Source of the DNA: Macrostomum hystrix
Taxonomy: Eukaryota > Platyhelminthes > Macrostomidae
Assembly (NCBI GenBank): GCA_950097015.1
Contig: CATNEN010000003.1
Location: forward strand, 10,817,501-10,881,500
Reading direction: 5' to 3'
DNA length: 64,000 nucleotides
Both the position numbers and the translations under genes were made by a program. The notes below the pieces were generated by a model. It was not told the DNA's origin, ran no database searches, and saw only the letters and a program-made list of their open reading frames with translations. Shown piece by piece: positions 34,601 through 46,413 of the stretch; the first letter of the stretch is position 1; each line of letters begins with the position of its first letter.

Positions 34601-37288
34601 TAAGGGGTCTTTGACCTGCTCCAGTTTTTAATGCAGGTGATAGGGGGTCATTGACCTCCTCCAGTTTTTTTAATGAAGGGGATAGGGGTCATTGATCTCC
34701 TCCAGTTTCTTAATGCAGGAGATAGGGGTCATTGACCTCCTCCAGTTTTTCAATGCAGGTGATAGGGGGTCATTGACCTCCTCCAGTTTTTTAATGCAGG
34801 TGATAGGGGGTCATTGACCTCCTCCAGTTTTTTTAATGAAGGGGATAGGGGTCATTGACCTCCTCCAGTTTCTTAATGCAGGGGATAGGGGTCATTGACC
34901 TCCTCCAAATGATTAATGACCGATGGGGTCATTGACCTCCTTCTCCAGTAAATTGATGAAGGAGAGGAATCGTTGACCTCTTCTAACAGATAATGAACAC
35001 TAATAAGACTACAGCGTGTATTTTAAAAACCCAAATTTTTCTCTTTATGTATCGGTAAAATATTCAACCAGTCGCCATGAAAATCCAGAACACTGGCAAC
35101 ATTTTTCCGTTCTAGCCGATGAGAAAACTTCCAGAATCACAAAACATCGGCATCTTCCAGATATTCAACGATTCTGGTCTCAGTGTCTGGTTGCGAAAAA
35201 AAATAGGATAATAATATTCTGCTCACATAATTTAATTTTTCATATATGTGGGACTATTTTAGATTTCTTAAAATGTTATTTTTTCATTCCTGAACCAATA
35301 TTGATTGGTGATTGAATACACGCATTTTGATTGATAGGGTCGTCAGCAGCTTCTATCTGGGCAGTCTCGCCTAGCTGTTCAGGCTTTCGAACGGAGCATT
35401 GAATCGCAGAGTGAATGGGTCCAGTTGCATCTAGTCTGCTATTGGGAACTAATGTGGACTCAAGCCTACTCAGCGGATTGGCTGTTGGCTATGAAATATG
35501 CCGAAATTTTAGCCAAGGAATCGCGATGGAGTAAGGCCACGCTTGTCTATCAGAAAGCGGCCTTTCTATACGAGTGCGCGTCAGCCAGTACAGAGAACGG
35601 TGGGAAACAACAGCTTAATGCGGCTGGCGACAGCGGACACCTAGCTGGGCTGATGGAACAGGTGAGAACGATTCAGAAGTACCTGTATCCACACATCTTT
35701 TGTAGGTTTTACAATCGACACATCTTTTGTAGGTTTTACAATCGACACATCTTTTGTAGGTTTTACAATCGACACATCTTTTGTAGGTTTTACAATCGAC
35801 ACATCTTTTGTAGGTTTTACAATCGACACATCTTTTGTAGGTTTTACAATCGACACATCTTTTGTAGGTTTTACAATCGACACATCTTTTGTAGGTTTTA
35901 CAATCGACACATCTTTTGTAGGTTTTACAATCGACACAATATTTTGTAGGTTTTACAATCGACACAATAATTTGTAGGTTTTACAATCGACACAATATTT
36001 TGTAGGTTTTACAATCGACACATCTTTTGTAGGTTTTACAATCGACACAATAATTTGTAGGTTTTACAATCGACACATCTTTTGTAGGTTTTACAATCGA
36101 CACAATAATTTGTAGGTTTTACAATCGACACATCTTTTGTAGGTTTTACAATCGACACATCTTTTGTAGGTTTTACAATCGACACATCTTTTGTAGGTTT
36201 TACAATCGACACATCTTTTGTAGGTTTTACAATCGACACAATAATTTGTAGGTTTTACAATCGACACATCTTTTGTAGGTTTTACAATCGACACATCTTT
36301 TGTAGGTTTTACAATCGACACATATTTATCTCTTTTAAAGTCGCTTCCTTGCGAAGCTCCGTCCTTCACCATCGCTCAAACCCGCCGTCACGCCCAGGTG
36401 CCAAGCCTTTGCCAACGCATCGCTGGCAAGAGTTTGCCTATTGAAAAATTCGCCATGCGCAAAGCTCGGCGATTCGCCGAACAAGGCGGTCGCCTAACCC
36501 TGCCCGGCCTTGAAGTGGTGTACGTTTGGAACGGCTTCCCTCTTGTTGGTCGCGGCGAAGGTCCTCAAGCTATCAAGGTGTTCTTAGCCGCTGTTGATAA
36601 AGCTGCTGACGAATTGGACAAGGGCCGGCAAAACAGCAGCAACCGCAGCTGGCCCTACCCCGATGATGACGCTGCCCTCATTCTGCTGCTGCGTGGCGCT
36701 TGCTTGAAACAGCTTGGCCAGTCAGCTGCTGCTGAGCAGTGCTTCCAGGTGGGTTCCTTGAGATTAACAATGTCTTTGTTCGCCAATTAAACTCTGTAGG
36801 ATTAACAAATTTTTGTTTCCCAGCTAGGATTAACTAGGTCTTTGTTCCTCAATTAAAACAGTGTAGTATTAACTAGATTTTTGTTCGGAACTCAAACGCT
36901 TTAAGATATACTAGGTCTTTGTACCTCATTAAAACTTTATCGGATTAACTAGGTCTTTGTTCCCCACTCAAACCTAGTATGATTACCTGGCTTTTCAACC
37001 AACTTCTACCAAGCAGGTTTAAATTTTTTGTTCTAAAAAATTTGTCTATTCCAGGAAATCGTGGACGACCGACTGGCTCGTCGAGTCCGCCTGGATCGTC
37101 ACGTGATCGCATGGGCTTGGCTTGAGCTGGCCCTGCTGCGCCTCGACGAAAATCGCCGACCGGAAGCCTCCGCCTGCATTGACGCCTGCTTGGCCTGCCG
37201 CGGTGTCAGCCTGGAGTCCAGGATTCACTTCCGGGCGCACGCTCTGGCACTGTCTATGGCCGAGACTGCCGCCGTACCGGCTAGCTAG
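31659..37288 (+). CDS. TTC39-family tetratricopeptide protein (eight coding exons)
   Basis: Exons: 31659-31703, 31784-31830, 31936-32160, 32624-32903, 34006-34413, 35338-35661, 36341-36748 and 37055-37288. They join in frame to about 656 aa, in the range of TTC39A/B (about 610-680). Family landmarks in order: ALDLFLSNQFERARAVMEPL, then YHGLGYATICYLQASMT, QDENLIAFVKGGLKIREC (across the exon 4/5 junction), RLLRLLEFVGFSGERRYGLE, LVCYWELMWTQAYSADW, AGKSLPIEKFAMRKARRF, LEVVYVWNGF and a C-terminal TPR region. TTC39 proteins are TPR proteins related to fungal Iml2; TTC39B is linked to lipid metabolism in mammals. Which paralogue this is cannot be decided, so no symbol is given. An AATAAA lies at 37716. 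Introns 1 and 2 are 80 and 105 bp; introns 3-7 all carry tandem repeats. Confidence 0.94.
32215..32540 (+). repeat. About 20-bp degenerate minisatellite in TTC39 intron 3
   Basis: About 15 units around ggagatttcctggaatg. The units are diverged, suggesting an older array than that in intron 4. Confidence 0.85.
32970..33925 (+). repeat. 21-bp minisatellite in TTC39 intron 4
   Basis: About 45 units containing aatcgggtaggctgataag. Two subtypes (cgggtagg and cggctagg) are grouped, the latter mainly at 33250-33490. It is open in both strands (RESGRLI and PTRFSYQ repeats), which produces spurious frames of 220 and 345 codons. Confidence 0.96.
34440..34985 (+). repeat. About 38-bp minisatellite in TTC39 intron 5
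   Basis: About 14 units with gggtcattgacctcctccag and a T-rich spacer. Several units carry ttgacctcctccagttttt, which resembles a branch/polypyrimidine tract. Confidence 0.92.
35012..35215 (+). repeat. Dispersed repeat D, copy 1 (TTC39 intron 5)
   Basis: About 200 bp shared with 41505-41705 and 46110-46262: atattcaacc, gaaaatccagaacac, a cttccagaatcacaaa block, catcggcat and gatattcaacgattct. It follows the 38-bp array. No ends or promoter recognised; a decayed SINE or MITE is possible. Confidence 0.65.
35675..36325 (+). repeat. 27-bp minisatellite in TTC39 intron 6
   Basis: About 24 units with cttttgtaggttttacaatc. Most units are identical; a 28-bp variant (acacaataattt) is interspersed between 35935 and 36240. 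The array starts 14 bases after the exon 6 donor. Confidence 0.96.
36785..36985 (+). repeat. Degenerate tandem repeat in TTC39 intron 7
   Basis: Four or five diverged units of roughly 40-45 bp around ggattaactaggtctttgtt and a caattaaaa block. Confidence 0.7.
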
Positions 37289-38665
37289 ACAATCTGCACT
37301 CCGGCTGTTGACGCCGTTATTTTTTTTCTTAAAAAGGCTTTTTGTTTTTTTGTAACTTTTGAGCGCACGTCGCAGTTTACTGTTTTTTGGTTTATGATTA
37401 TACATTTTTGGTCCTTTGTGTTAGCTATTTCTTGTCGAAGTTATAATCTATATCAGGCTATTATTATCAAATTTGATTGCCGGAATCAAAGTTTTATGAA
37501 GATAGATTCCTCATTTCAGTGTATTACGTTACCAACGTTTTGTTATTAAACTCAATGTTATTCAGTTAAAAAAAGCAACTCAATTTATATCCGCCCTACC
37601 CTCATTGTGTAGTAGCTACTAGTTATTATTGTTATTACTCTAGTCAGACATTTTTTCTTGTTTTTACTCTTAGTTTAGTTATTTCTCGTACTCGATTGTT
37701 AAACAAACATTTTCTAATAAAATGAACAAAAAAACGAATTTCCTTGGCGCCTCATCACCCTACTACTAGTAGAAATAGTGCAATAGTACGCTCGTAATTT
37801 CGGTAGCATTTTTTCCGCGCCACCTAGTAGTCAAATAGGCGTGTAGCATTAGATAATTTTGTGTTTAATAATTTTCTTTTATATTTTTATTTGCTCACAA
37901 AAATTAAATGTTTTGCTTTGTTCTTTGTTTTATATTTTGTTGGCTTCTCTAGATTCGTTCTAGAAACATTTGTACTAATTTAAACATTTAAAAGCGTCTG
38001 ATCAAGTAAAGCACAAACTATAGAACAATTCGATTGCTTTCAACTGTTTATTTTCTAACAAAAAACTAAAAGCGACAATTCTTTGTCTAACAAAGACATG
38101 TTTTTAACAGATGATATTCTTTACTCTAGTTTCTTGTTTCTAATATTCAAGCTAATACTTCTTTTTACAATTAATTTTGATAATTGCATAAACTATCAAT
38201 CAATGCTGATTTAACCATGGCCTCCTGAAGCAGAAACCAAATGAAGACAAAAAGCAACTGTCTATGGCTAAATTAAGGGAAACACAGCCTCCATTCCTGC
38301 GTAAATTAGTAATAGATTTACTCATATTTTCTTATCATGCCTACTATAAGTAGGGTCTCGTGTGTAATAAATATTCCTATTTATTTCTATCTCTGTTGTT
38401 CAATTTAGTTTTCCAAACTGAAATTTTAACATTCTCTTGACGAAACCTTGATAGTGAAGCTTATATTAAAGCAGAGGATATTATGAGTTGGTTTTTTAAT
38501 AGATATTCGTGATACAAATAAACAAAGAAGTTACAAATCCTTTATTTATAAATTTGTGTCAGCTGTTGCGTTTTCTTGCTGAAAAAATTGATTTGTGCTT
38601 CAAACCTTGCGCTTGTGCTTTCTTTCTTTGATTCAACCTTTGATTCTTGCCACATGTCAATACAT
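37289..38665. other. TTC39 3'UTR and intergenic, no further gene
   Basis: TTC39 probably ends near the AATAAA at 37716-37721. The rest is AT-rich and no coding frame is supported. Confidence 0.55.
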
Positions 38666-38669
38666 GACA

Positions 38670-39135
38670 CGTCTCTTGCTGCGATTCTTGCTACTACTCT
38701 TGCTGCGATTCTGGCTACTTCTCTTGCTGCGATTCTTGCTACTTCTCTTGCTGCGATTCTTGCTACTTCTCTTGCTGCGATTCTTGCTACTACTCTTGCT
38801 GCGATTCTTGCTACTTCTCTTGCTGCGATTCTTGCTACTTCTCTTGCTGCGATTCTTGCTACTACTCTTGCTGCGATTCTTGCTACTTCTCTTGCTGCGA
38901 TTCTTGCTACTACTCTTGCTGCGATTCTGGCTACTTCTCTTGCTGCGATTCTGGCTACTTCTCTTGCTGCGATTCCGGCTAGCACTCTTGCTGCGATTCC
39001 GCTACTTCTCTTCTTACGATTCCGGCTACTTCTCTTGCTGCGATTCTGGCTAGCACTCTTGCTGCGATTCCGCTACTTCTCTTCCTACGATTCCGGCTAC
39101 TTCTCTTGCTGCGATTCTGGCTACTTCTCTTGCTA
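38670..39135 (+). repeat. 24-bp intergenic minisatellite
   Basis: About 19 units containing cttgctgcgattcttgctac. It gives leucine-rich or AREVARIA frames on both strands, which are artefacts. Confidence 0.95.
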
Positions 39136-39594
39136 GAGAAAAACAGTTCTTGTGCTCCGAGTCATAACGTATATTGTTTCCAAGACAATGAAAAATATTG
39201 ATTTGTTGAAACTTTTCTTGATGAAGTAATATAGGTATAATACGCTCCGGAAATCCTGCACGAGTACGGGACAATCACTACGTGCAGCTCCACTGAATGC
39301 TAGTCAGGATGCCTTGGCAAGCGATGCTGCCCGTCATAATGAATCCATTATTGTCTCTCGATTTCTCCAACAGAATCAGGAAACTCGCGCGAAAGAAAAC
39401 CTTTGGCGAAGCCTCAGAATTTTTACACAAAAAGCTTCGAGACAACAGCAGCGGACGCAATTCTAAATTCTTTATAAATGACTGTTTACAAATGAGGAGC
39501 AACAATTATGTTTCTAAACTTACCAGCAGTAATACGAAGTAGGTCCTGAGTTTAAACTTAGTCGATCTTCTTGTTTGGACTAAACTGATTTATC
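39136..39594. other. Upstream of first PAN-domain gene
   Basis: Short frames exist on both strands but none has family features or good splice context. This probably holds the promoter of the gene at 39595. Confidence 0.45.
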
Positions 39595-41317
39595 ATGCTG
39601 GCTGCATGCAGAAAACATAAAATTACAACCCAGATTCTCTTGATGTTGTGTCTCATCTCTGCAGCCACAGCAGCAGCCGTTAAGCTGTCATTCGAGAGCA
39701 GCAGGCAGTGCCCCACTGCAGCCGCCTCCCTGCAGGCTCAGAGGCTGGCCAGCAGGCTGCAGTGCGCCGCTGTCTGCAGCCAGCAGCCCCGATGCAACGC
39801 GTTCCACTTTGACCAGCCCAACAACAAGTGCTACCTCGGAGACGCGTGTTCCGAGCTCGCTCAGTGGACTGCCGGTGATTGCGACTCTCACAAGTACACC
39901 GATGTGCTGTGTGGAGACTGCGGTGAGTTGCACAGCTGAGGTGTCACTCTGGCTGCACTGGCTGCATGCCAATCCCATCAGTGCATTGGAGTCACTCAGT
40001 CACCAAGCTGAGCATTCACGCACGCATTTCAGATGTGGCCAAGCCCGTGTTCAGCCAGCTGCAGATGAAGATGTTCTACAAGTTCTCTCGGAGCGGTCTG
40101 GTCAATGAGGTCAACCCGAGACTGTTCTGCCTCACGGCTCACAATGTGATCGTAGATGGCAATGGAGCTCAGTTCAAAGGTTATTCTGGTTCCTATCTGA
40201 GAACTGCAACTCCTGGTTTCTGGCAAAACTTCCGTACCGGTGCGAAATTTTCCGCTTTCGTTAGCGTCCGACACGCCTTTAAAGCTGGGTGAGCATTGGC
40301 CATTTTGAGTGTTTTTTAGGCATTTTTGCTTAAGAATGGAGCTGTAAATTTTTTTAGAAACATCGCCTTTGGCCTGTGCGTGCTTGAGGTTTGGCCATTG
40401 AATGTTTCTAACGAGCCTCTAAGGTTTTGTTTCCCGTCCCGGTGTTTTATTTGTCCATGGTCGACCCTAGACTCCCTCGATTCTTCTCTATGATCTTTAT
40501 ATCCGGGTTGAAGCTTTTGTCTATGGTCAGAACTATCCGCGCCCTCGCAAAACATCAAGATTTGCTAGTTCGAGCTATATATTGGCCATGCACGGAAAAT
40601 GCACATGTTTGATGGTCCAATTTAAAAATTAAAATTTAGTTAATTTTTTAGTAAATTTAAGTTTTTTGTTGCTGAGGGTACATTTATAACGATCGCATCA
40701 GTGTAAATTTCAAATAATTAGAATTATTTATTAAAATAATAATCATAATATTGTATTTATGCTGTACACACTGGTATTGTACTCGTACTTATTCATTAGT
40801 AATGCAGCATCGTTATATTTGCAATCTATCAATTGGATTGATTATTTATAGCAATCAGCTTGCGTCTCACCAAGTGTATTTTTCCATTGCTCACTTCAGC
40901 TATCAATTTTATCACAAGTTTGATCAGTGTGGAAGCGGATCTGGAAGTACGCTTGCTAAAGAGGACAATGTGATTTATCATGCTTTAGCTGAGGAAAGCG
41001 CTATGAACATTGCCTCGTTTTTGCATGCAACGTCTTTACTAACCATGGATGGGTTGCAAAGAAGTATTTCTGTTGGATTTGTCAACGGCAAAGCTGCTAA
41101 CGAATACTTCTTTCTTAACGGCTCCATGTATCCAGTCGACCGTTCATTGACTCAATCGAACAATTACAAGCAAAACCTGTTCGACTGCTTGAACCTCGGT
41201 CAGTCGAATAGTGACGCCAATTGTTTAAACGGCATTATGTTTTGCTACGGATTCAGTACCAAAGCTTTCAACCTGACTGACTTTCAGCGCGTCCAAATGC
41301 TGTGCAACGACGTCTAA
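39595..41317 (+). CDS. Secreted PAN/apple-domain protein, copy 1 of 3
   Basis: Exons 39595-39922, 40033-40288 and 40900-41317 join in frame to about 333 aa. The N-terminus is a signal peptide (ILLMLCLISAATAAA). Exon 1 then encodes a cysteine-rich PAN/apple-like module: LQCAAVCSQQPRCNAFHFDQ, then KCYLGDA, the usual CxxxC...C.AF.F...C.L pattern. Exons 2 and 3 encode regions with no known family recognised; they contain LVNEVNPRLFCLTAHNV, FFLNGSMYPVD and a C-terminal half with spaced cysteines (FDCLNLG, NCLNG, FCYGF, LCND). PAN modules usually bind proteins or sugars. Function is unknown. It is the first member of a tandem trio with copies at 43089 and 46414 and identical exon phases (1 and 2). 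Confidence 0.75.
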
Positions 41318-42245
41318 AATTAAAGGGAACAACTTTTAACTTGGAGTATTTCGTTGAGTTTTGTAAAATCAAGTTTGCCACGAAATCAAGTATAACAACA
41401 CGCTTTTTCCATCGGAAAGCTTTTACAACATTTTATTCATTTTTTCGCAGCGAGAAAGTTTAGAGTTTGAAAGGTAATTTACCAATCATGCTGGATAATC
41501 GTTTGACAGTAAAAGACCACATAACACTATTTCAAACACCCACATTTTCATTTTTTCTATATCTCAAAAAATATTCAACCAATCACTATGAAAATCCAAT
41601 ACACTGGCTAAGATTTTCCGATGAAGCGAAATCTAGAATAACGAAGCATCGGCATTGTCGAGATATTCAACGATTCTCGTCGACGTGTCTGATGGCAAAA
41701 GCCAAAAAAGGCAAAACAAGTTCTGCTTATAAAATTTAGTCACGTAATCATGTCCGCTACTATTGTTGACAATATTTTATTGATTATATTGTTAATTTTT
41801 ACATAGGCAGTAGGTATTTGAAATACCTTCGTGGTCTATCTATTGGGTAACGAAACTCGTAGTTTCTTTGATAGCAGCTCAAAATATCGTCAAATCTATA
41901 TCGGCTACACGCTATTTGATGGGACACAGAAAACTACCCATTACCTTGACCTTTTTTAGTTATAGTATTATGTCTGTTTCAAAGATAATAATTCAACTAT
42001 ATATCCAATTGTACGGCTTAGCAGAGCTGAGTGGCCCAGCAGTCTACCTGTATCTGATTAGCGATTTTGAGAGTACATTTCAAACCACTTCTAACCCAGG
42101 TAGTACTATTTCTTTACAACTTATTCTTATTTGGTGACTCATGGGCACCCATTAGTTTATTAATTAGCTGCTTATAAACTAATAAAAGTTCTACTGAAAA
42201 AAACTGCAAATACTCTATTTGTTGTGATTGTCGGTTGTAAAGAGA
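41318..42245. other. Between PAN genes 1 and 2, mostly unannotated
   Basis: Apart from dispersed repeat D at 41505-41705, nothing is recognised. A reading frame at 41868-42137 lacks family features. Confidence 0.5.
41505..41705 (+). repeat. Dispersed repeat D, copy 2
   Basis: Matches copy 1 through atattcaacc, gaaaatccaa, cactggct, catcggcatt and gatattcaacgattctcg. Downstream of PAN gene 1. Confidence 0.65.
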
Positions 42246-42620
42246 ACCCTGTCAATAATAATAATAATTGCAGGAGGGCTGCGGGCAGTGGCACATCATT
42301 TAGTGACACTAGACCCGCAGCCAGCGAGGAGGCAATTCTGCCCATTTCGCTGACCCCTGAGCACACACGCACACAGATACTGTACGCAGGCACACGCTCA
42401 CACAGGTGTGTACATCTGCCCTGACTTTCTCATCGTCAGGCAGTGTACAATTCACTGTGCCTTGGAGGTTGGCCCTTGCTCCTCAAGGGCGTAAATTGCA
42501 CGACAAGCCCCCAAGCCTTCTCTCCGCGGCTGCGCCCCAAATAAATGTGGCCTTGCATTTATATCGAACTTAGGGACCGTGGTGCGAGACGCAAACGCGA
42601 TAACCGCTCTGCCACCGACC
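42246..42620 (-). mobile_element. SINE-B, nearly full length (-)
   Basis: Read on the minus strand from about 42620: a tRNA-like head (gtggcagagcggttatcgcg, then a degenerate B box), a body with gggcttgtcgtgcaatttac and cagagtgtgtgctc-type blocks, and a tail of attattattatt ending near 42250. It is the most complete member of this family here. Confidence 0.78.
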
Positions 42621-43088
42621 CCCCGAACCCTGTCAAACTTATCGATTGATTTAGCTGGTATAAAAAGTCATCATTTATTGCTACTATAGACACGCCGACA
42701 ATTTGTTGTGACGGTCGCTTCCTGATTAGAAAAAAAGCATTCGAACCACTGAGGTGTGTCAAGTTCAATTAGTATTGGTAGATGCTGCCATTTTTAGGCC
42801 AAATGACTCTAGTGAGGGCATGGCACTTCAGAGGCATTCACAAAATCATGATTTGACAGATTCCACAACGGCAGTCAGCTAAAATAAAACGTCAACCAAC
42901 TTTGCGTCTAAAAAAACTCCGACAAAATTAACATACTAATTTAATTACATCTGGCACTTCATTAAGAAGTTTTATTCAGTGCGTTAAAACAAACAGCCAA
43001 TCAATACCTGCTGTTCCAAAACTGAATTTAAAGACAGAAACCCAAAGAAAAATTTCTTTCATAAGCGGAACCCTTACACAGAAAAATC
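42621..43088. other. Upstream of second PAN-domain gene
   Basis: No coding frame supported. A possible acceptor (ccttacacag, ending 43081) lies 7 nt before the ATG at 43089. Confidence 0.45.
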
Positions 43089-44533
43089 ATGAATAATATC
43101 TCAGTACTTATAAAACTGCTTCCTATTCACTGCCTGGTCGTTATTGTCCCCAGTCCATGGACTGTCCAATGCAAAGTGCTACCGTATTTCTCGGCTGTCA
43201 AAGTCAGAAGCTGCCCCACTGCGGCCGCCTCTCTGCAGGCTCAGAGGCTGGCCAGCAGGCTGCAGTGCGCCGCTGTCTGCAGCCAGCAGCCCCGATGCAA
43301 CGCGTTCCACTTTGACCAGCCCAACAACAAGTGCTACCTCGGAGACGCGTGTTCCGAGCTCGCTCAGTGGACTGCCGGTGACTGCGACTCTTACAAGTAC
43401 ACCGATGTGCTGTGTGGAGACTGCGGTGAGTTGCACAGCTGAGATGTCACTCTGGCTGCACTGGCTGCATGGATAATAATATTAATTGCAGGTGGGCTGC
43501 AGGCAATGGCACATCATTTGGTGTCACAAGACCTGCAGCCAGCGAGGAGGCAGTTCTGCCCAGTTCACTGACTCCTGAGCACACACGCACTCAGATACCG
43601 TACGCAGGCACACACTCACACTGGTTGTGTACTTCTAGGAGGCTGGCCCTCAAGGGCCTAAATTGCACGACAATCCGCAAAGCCTTTTCTCCGAGGTTTC
43701 AACCTATTTAATGTGGCCTCACTGCTGCACGGAACTCGTGTACATGGTCGAATACGTATTCATTGAAAAATTTCAGAATCAATCGACCCCGTACTAAGTG
43801 GCCTGCAGATGAAACTGTTCTACAAGTTCTCTCGGAGCGGTCTGGTCAATGAGGTCAATCCAAGGCTCTCTTGTCTGACGGCCTACAATGTGACCTTGGA
43901 TTCTAGTGGGGCTCACTTTAAAGGCAGCACTCTGTCGTATCTGAAATCAGAAACTACCGGATTTGAGAAATACCTGCAGGTTGGCAGCAAGTACTCCATT
44001 TTCACTCAGGTCAATCACGTCATGGATACAGGGTGAGTTGAGCAGATGTGTGAAATTCTATTTTCAATGTGAAAACTGACACAAACTGGACCAAACTGGT
44101 TCCCTGCAGAACTCAGTACTACAGCAGGTTTCAGGAGTGCGCGGGCACTAGTCCTGGCAGCTCGATGATCAAGATGCTGAACCTTGTCTACGGGTTCTCA
44201 TGGCTGGCTGGCAGTGCTGGCACAGGGGAAAGCACATTCGGAATGTCCACCAGCTTCCTGCCCACTGACGGCACTAAGAGGCTGCTCTCATTTGGCCTGA
44301 CCTTCAACCAGACTGCTCACCAGAACTTCTACGAAAACGGCTCCTTTGTTCCCGTCGCGAGCTACTCAAAGAGCTCCTCAAACGTGTCTGCATTGGTGTT
44401 CCAGTGCCTCAGACTGGGCTTCGGTTATTCTGATGCTCAGTGTCTGAATGGCGACATTACCTGCTTCGGTTTGAGCACGCGACTACTCAACGTTGAGGAG
44501 TTTAACATTTTGAAACAGATCTGCCATATGTGA
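43089..44533 (+). CDS. Secreted PAN/apple-domain protein, copy 2 of 3
   Basis: Exons 43089-43425, 43777-44032 and 44110-44533 join in frame to about 338 aa. A hydrophobic N-terminus (VLIKLLPIHCLVVIVP) is followed by the same PAN/apple module as copy 1, almost identical at the DNA level from the SCPTAAASL segment to the donor. Exon 2 has exactly the same length (256 bp) as in copy 1 but is more diverged, and exon 3 is strongly diverged (SFGLTFNQTAHQNFYENGSF, CLRLGFGYSDAQCLNG). N-glycosylation-type sites (NGS, NQT, NVS) fit an extracellular protein. Intron 1 has gained a SINE-B; intron 2 is only 77 bp. No function can be assigned. Confidence 0.75.
43472..43745 (-). mobile_element. SINE-B copy in intron 1 of PAN gene 2 (-)
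   Basis: The tail (ataataatattaattgcag) begins right after gctgcactggctgcat, a point where PAN genes 1 and 3 continue uninterrupted, so the insertion site is seen directly. The tRNA-like head is truncated. Confidence 0.72.
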
Positions 44534-44789
44534 CTTAGATTAAAATTATTTATGAATCTCCGAAGCAATTTGAACTTGGTGAAGACTATATAAAATAGAT
44601 TTTATCAATTACCAGTTTATAAAAGACTGAGTGGAGTATGTCGCAATTTTCCCTATTTGTTCGGTTATTTACCATCCGCTGCAGTGCAAGTTGATCACAA
44701 ACTATAGATTGAAAAAGCCCGGTGTAAAGGGAGTTGACCATATTTTTATTCATTTCTACTCAGCATACGAGGACAGGAATCTAGAATTC
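44534..44789. other. Downstream of PAN gene 2
   Basis: No gene recognised. It leads into a 14-bp tandem array. Confidence 0.45.
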
Positions 44790-44985
44790 GGGAGAGATGA
44801 GACAGGAGAGATGAGACAGGAGAGATGAGACAGGAGAGATGAGACAGGAGAGATGAGACAGGAGAGATGAGACAGGGGAGAGATGAGACAGGGGAGATAG
44901 ATAAGACAGGGGAGAGAGATAAGACAGGGAGAGATGGGACAGGGGAGAGATGAGACAGGGGAGAGATGAGACAGGGTAGAGATGA
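44790..44985 (+). repeat. 14-16-bp minisatellite (gagacaggagagat)
   Basis: About 13 units of gagacaggagagat, with later units stretched by extra g residues. The motif is close to the 16-bp array inside the hAT MITE at 63068-63540. Confidence 0.9.
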
Positions 44986-45024
44986 AAATATTGTGCTAAT
45001 ATGGGAAACAAAAATTAAATTAAC

Positions 45025-45608
45025 TGTAGTGTGACGTTGTCACTTGTTGAAGGCGCCCCTGCAATATTACTCTATGCGTTGATTACATGCTTAATTTCCT
45101 AATTATGTACTAGCTTGGGCCGTTTTAACTCATCGTATAATGTCACCCAATTCTGTTAAGTCATATTAGTAAGTCAAATTATTAGGGCGCTACTGTTAGT
45201 AACCATAAACGCATATCGCGCCATTCTAGCTATTTCCTAGGCGTATCTTAATGTATTTCCCCCCGGCCAATGAGCGTGCGAGCTCTGGCTGGCCGGAAGT
45301 ATCGATCGCTCTGTTTTGCAGTCTGCCTGGTTTACTTAATCAAGGGCTTCAGGCCCGCTCGCGCCTCACTTTCGGTGCATTCTGTTCTGGTTCTGTTCCT
45401 TTCCTCCTCACTAGCATTCTCACTCTCGCCCTTCTTCGTTTTCGTACTGTGCCATTCTTTCGCCACACTCTACTCCATTCGGTTCTGCCATTGTCTAACA
45501 CTTACCATTAACGAGCTCCAACGCCTTACATAACGCCCTGCTTGTCGACGTCCCAGTGCATCCAGAATAAACGTGCTACCGCTACACCACCGACATTGAA
45601 TATTGAAT
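45025..45608 (+). mobile_element. Possible solo LTR (uncertain)
   Basis: Starts tgtagtgtgacgttgtcac, as many Gypsy LTRs do, has an internal GC-rich block and an AATAAA at about 45567, and is flanked by ttaac on both sides (45020-45024 and 45609-45613). The 3' end is not a clean CA (an alternative end is cgaca near 45594). No internal retroelement sequence adjoins. Low certainty. Confidence 0.28.
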
Positions 45609-45613
45609 TTAAC

Positions 45614-46413
45614 TCAGAATTGCTGAAAACTACAATCGCCGCCGCTCTGACTTCGACTTCGTCTTTTGTTCAAATCGTCACAGTAGTTTCATGTAGGCAT
45701 TCCCAAATCAAATCAATCCCAATTTTTTTATCGTCGTTTTTGCCATGTTTACTACGCAGGGACTTATCAACTGCGGTGTGCTCCTCATGACTCATTGCCT
45801 CTTCTATTTTTAGAACACTGGAACATTCCTTCACGGAATCTATGTTAGCCAATCAGATAATGGGAAGCAGACCATCGCCAAATATGGTAAATTAGCGCCT
45901 CGTTTGAACGGTCCACATGCCCAAATATGCTTATGCGCGCCGTTTGTCATGTCCAAATATGGAAGTCTGCGTGCCCATTAGCTCATAATGGCAGGGGAAA
46001 ATGTACCTATAAATACTGAAGTATGAGACAGTCGATGTCTACGGATGTGAGGTTTACAAATAAATTTGCTCTTGAAAAAGCTTAGTAGCAAATCAAAAAG
46101 ATCTTAGATTCTTAAAATACCCAATTTTTTTCTGTATATCCCACAATATTCAACCTATAACCTAGAAAATCCAGAACACGGGCTAAATTTTTCCGCTCTT
46201 TTCGATGAAACAACTTCCAGAATCACAAAGCATCGGCATCGCCGATATATTCAAGAGATTTCCCGAATATATTCTACTTTCCCGAATTGCTAATTGATCT
46301 ATCCAAATAGCAATCAGACGAGAAATAAAATTTAAGACTAATTGAACGACTGACAGAACCTCAGAGTTTGCAGACAAAAGACTGTACAGACAGGCCAGAA
46401 ATTCCGTACTCAA
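45614..46413. other. Upstream of third PAN-domain copy
   Basis: No gene seen. It includes dispersed repeat D at 46110-46262. Confidence 0.45.
46110..46262 (+). repeat. Dispersed repeat D, copy 3
   Basis: Shares taaaatacccaattttt, atattcaacc, gaaaatccagaacac, cttccagaatcacaaagc and atcggcatcg with the copies at 35012 and 41505. Confidence 0.65.

Noticed and set aside
35016..35315. 99-codon frame in TTC39 intron 5 similar to one at 41467-41739
   Set aside because: The similarity follows the noncoding dispersed repeat D; the third copy at 46110 has no equivalent open frame.
39278..39542. Short frames on both strands before PAN gene 1
   Set aside because: No family resemblance, no splice support and overlapping opposite-strand frames of similar length.
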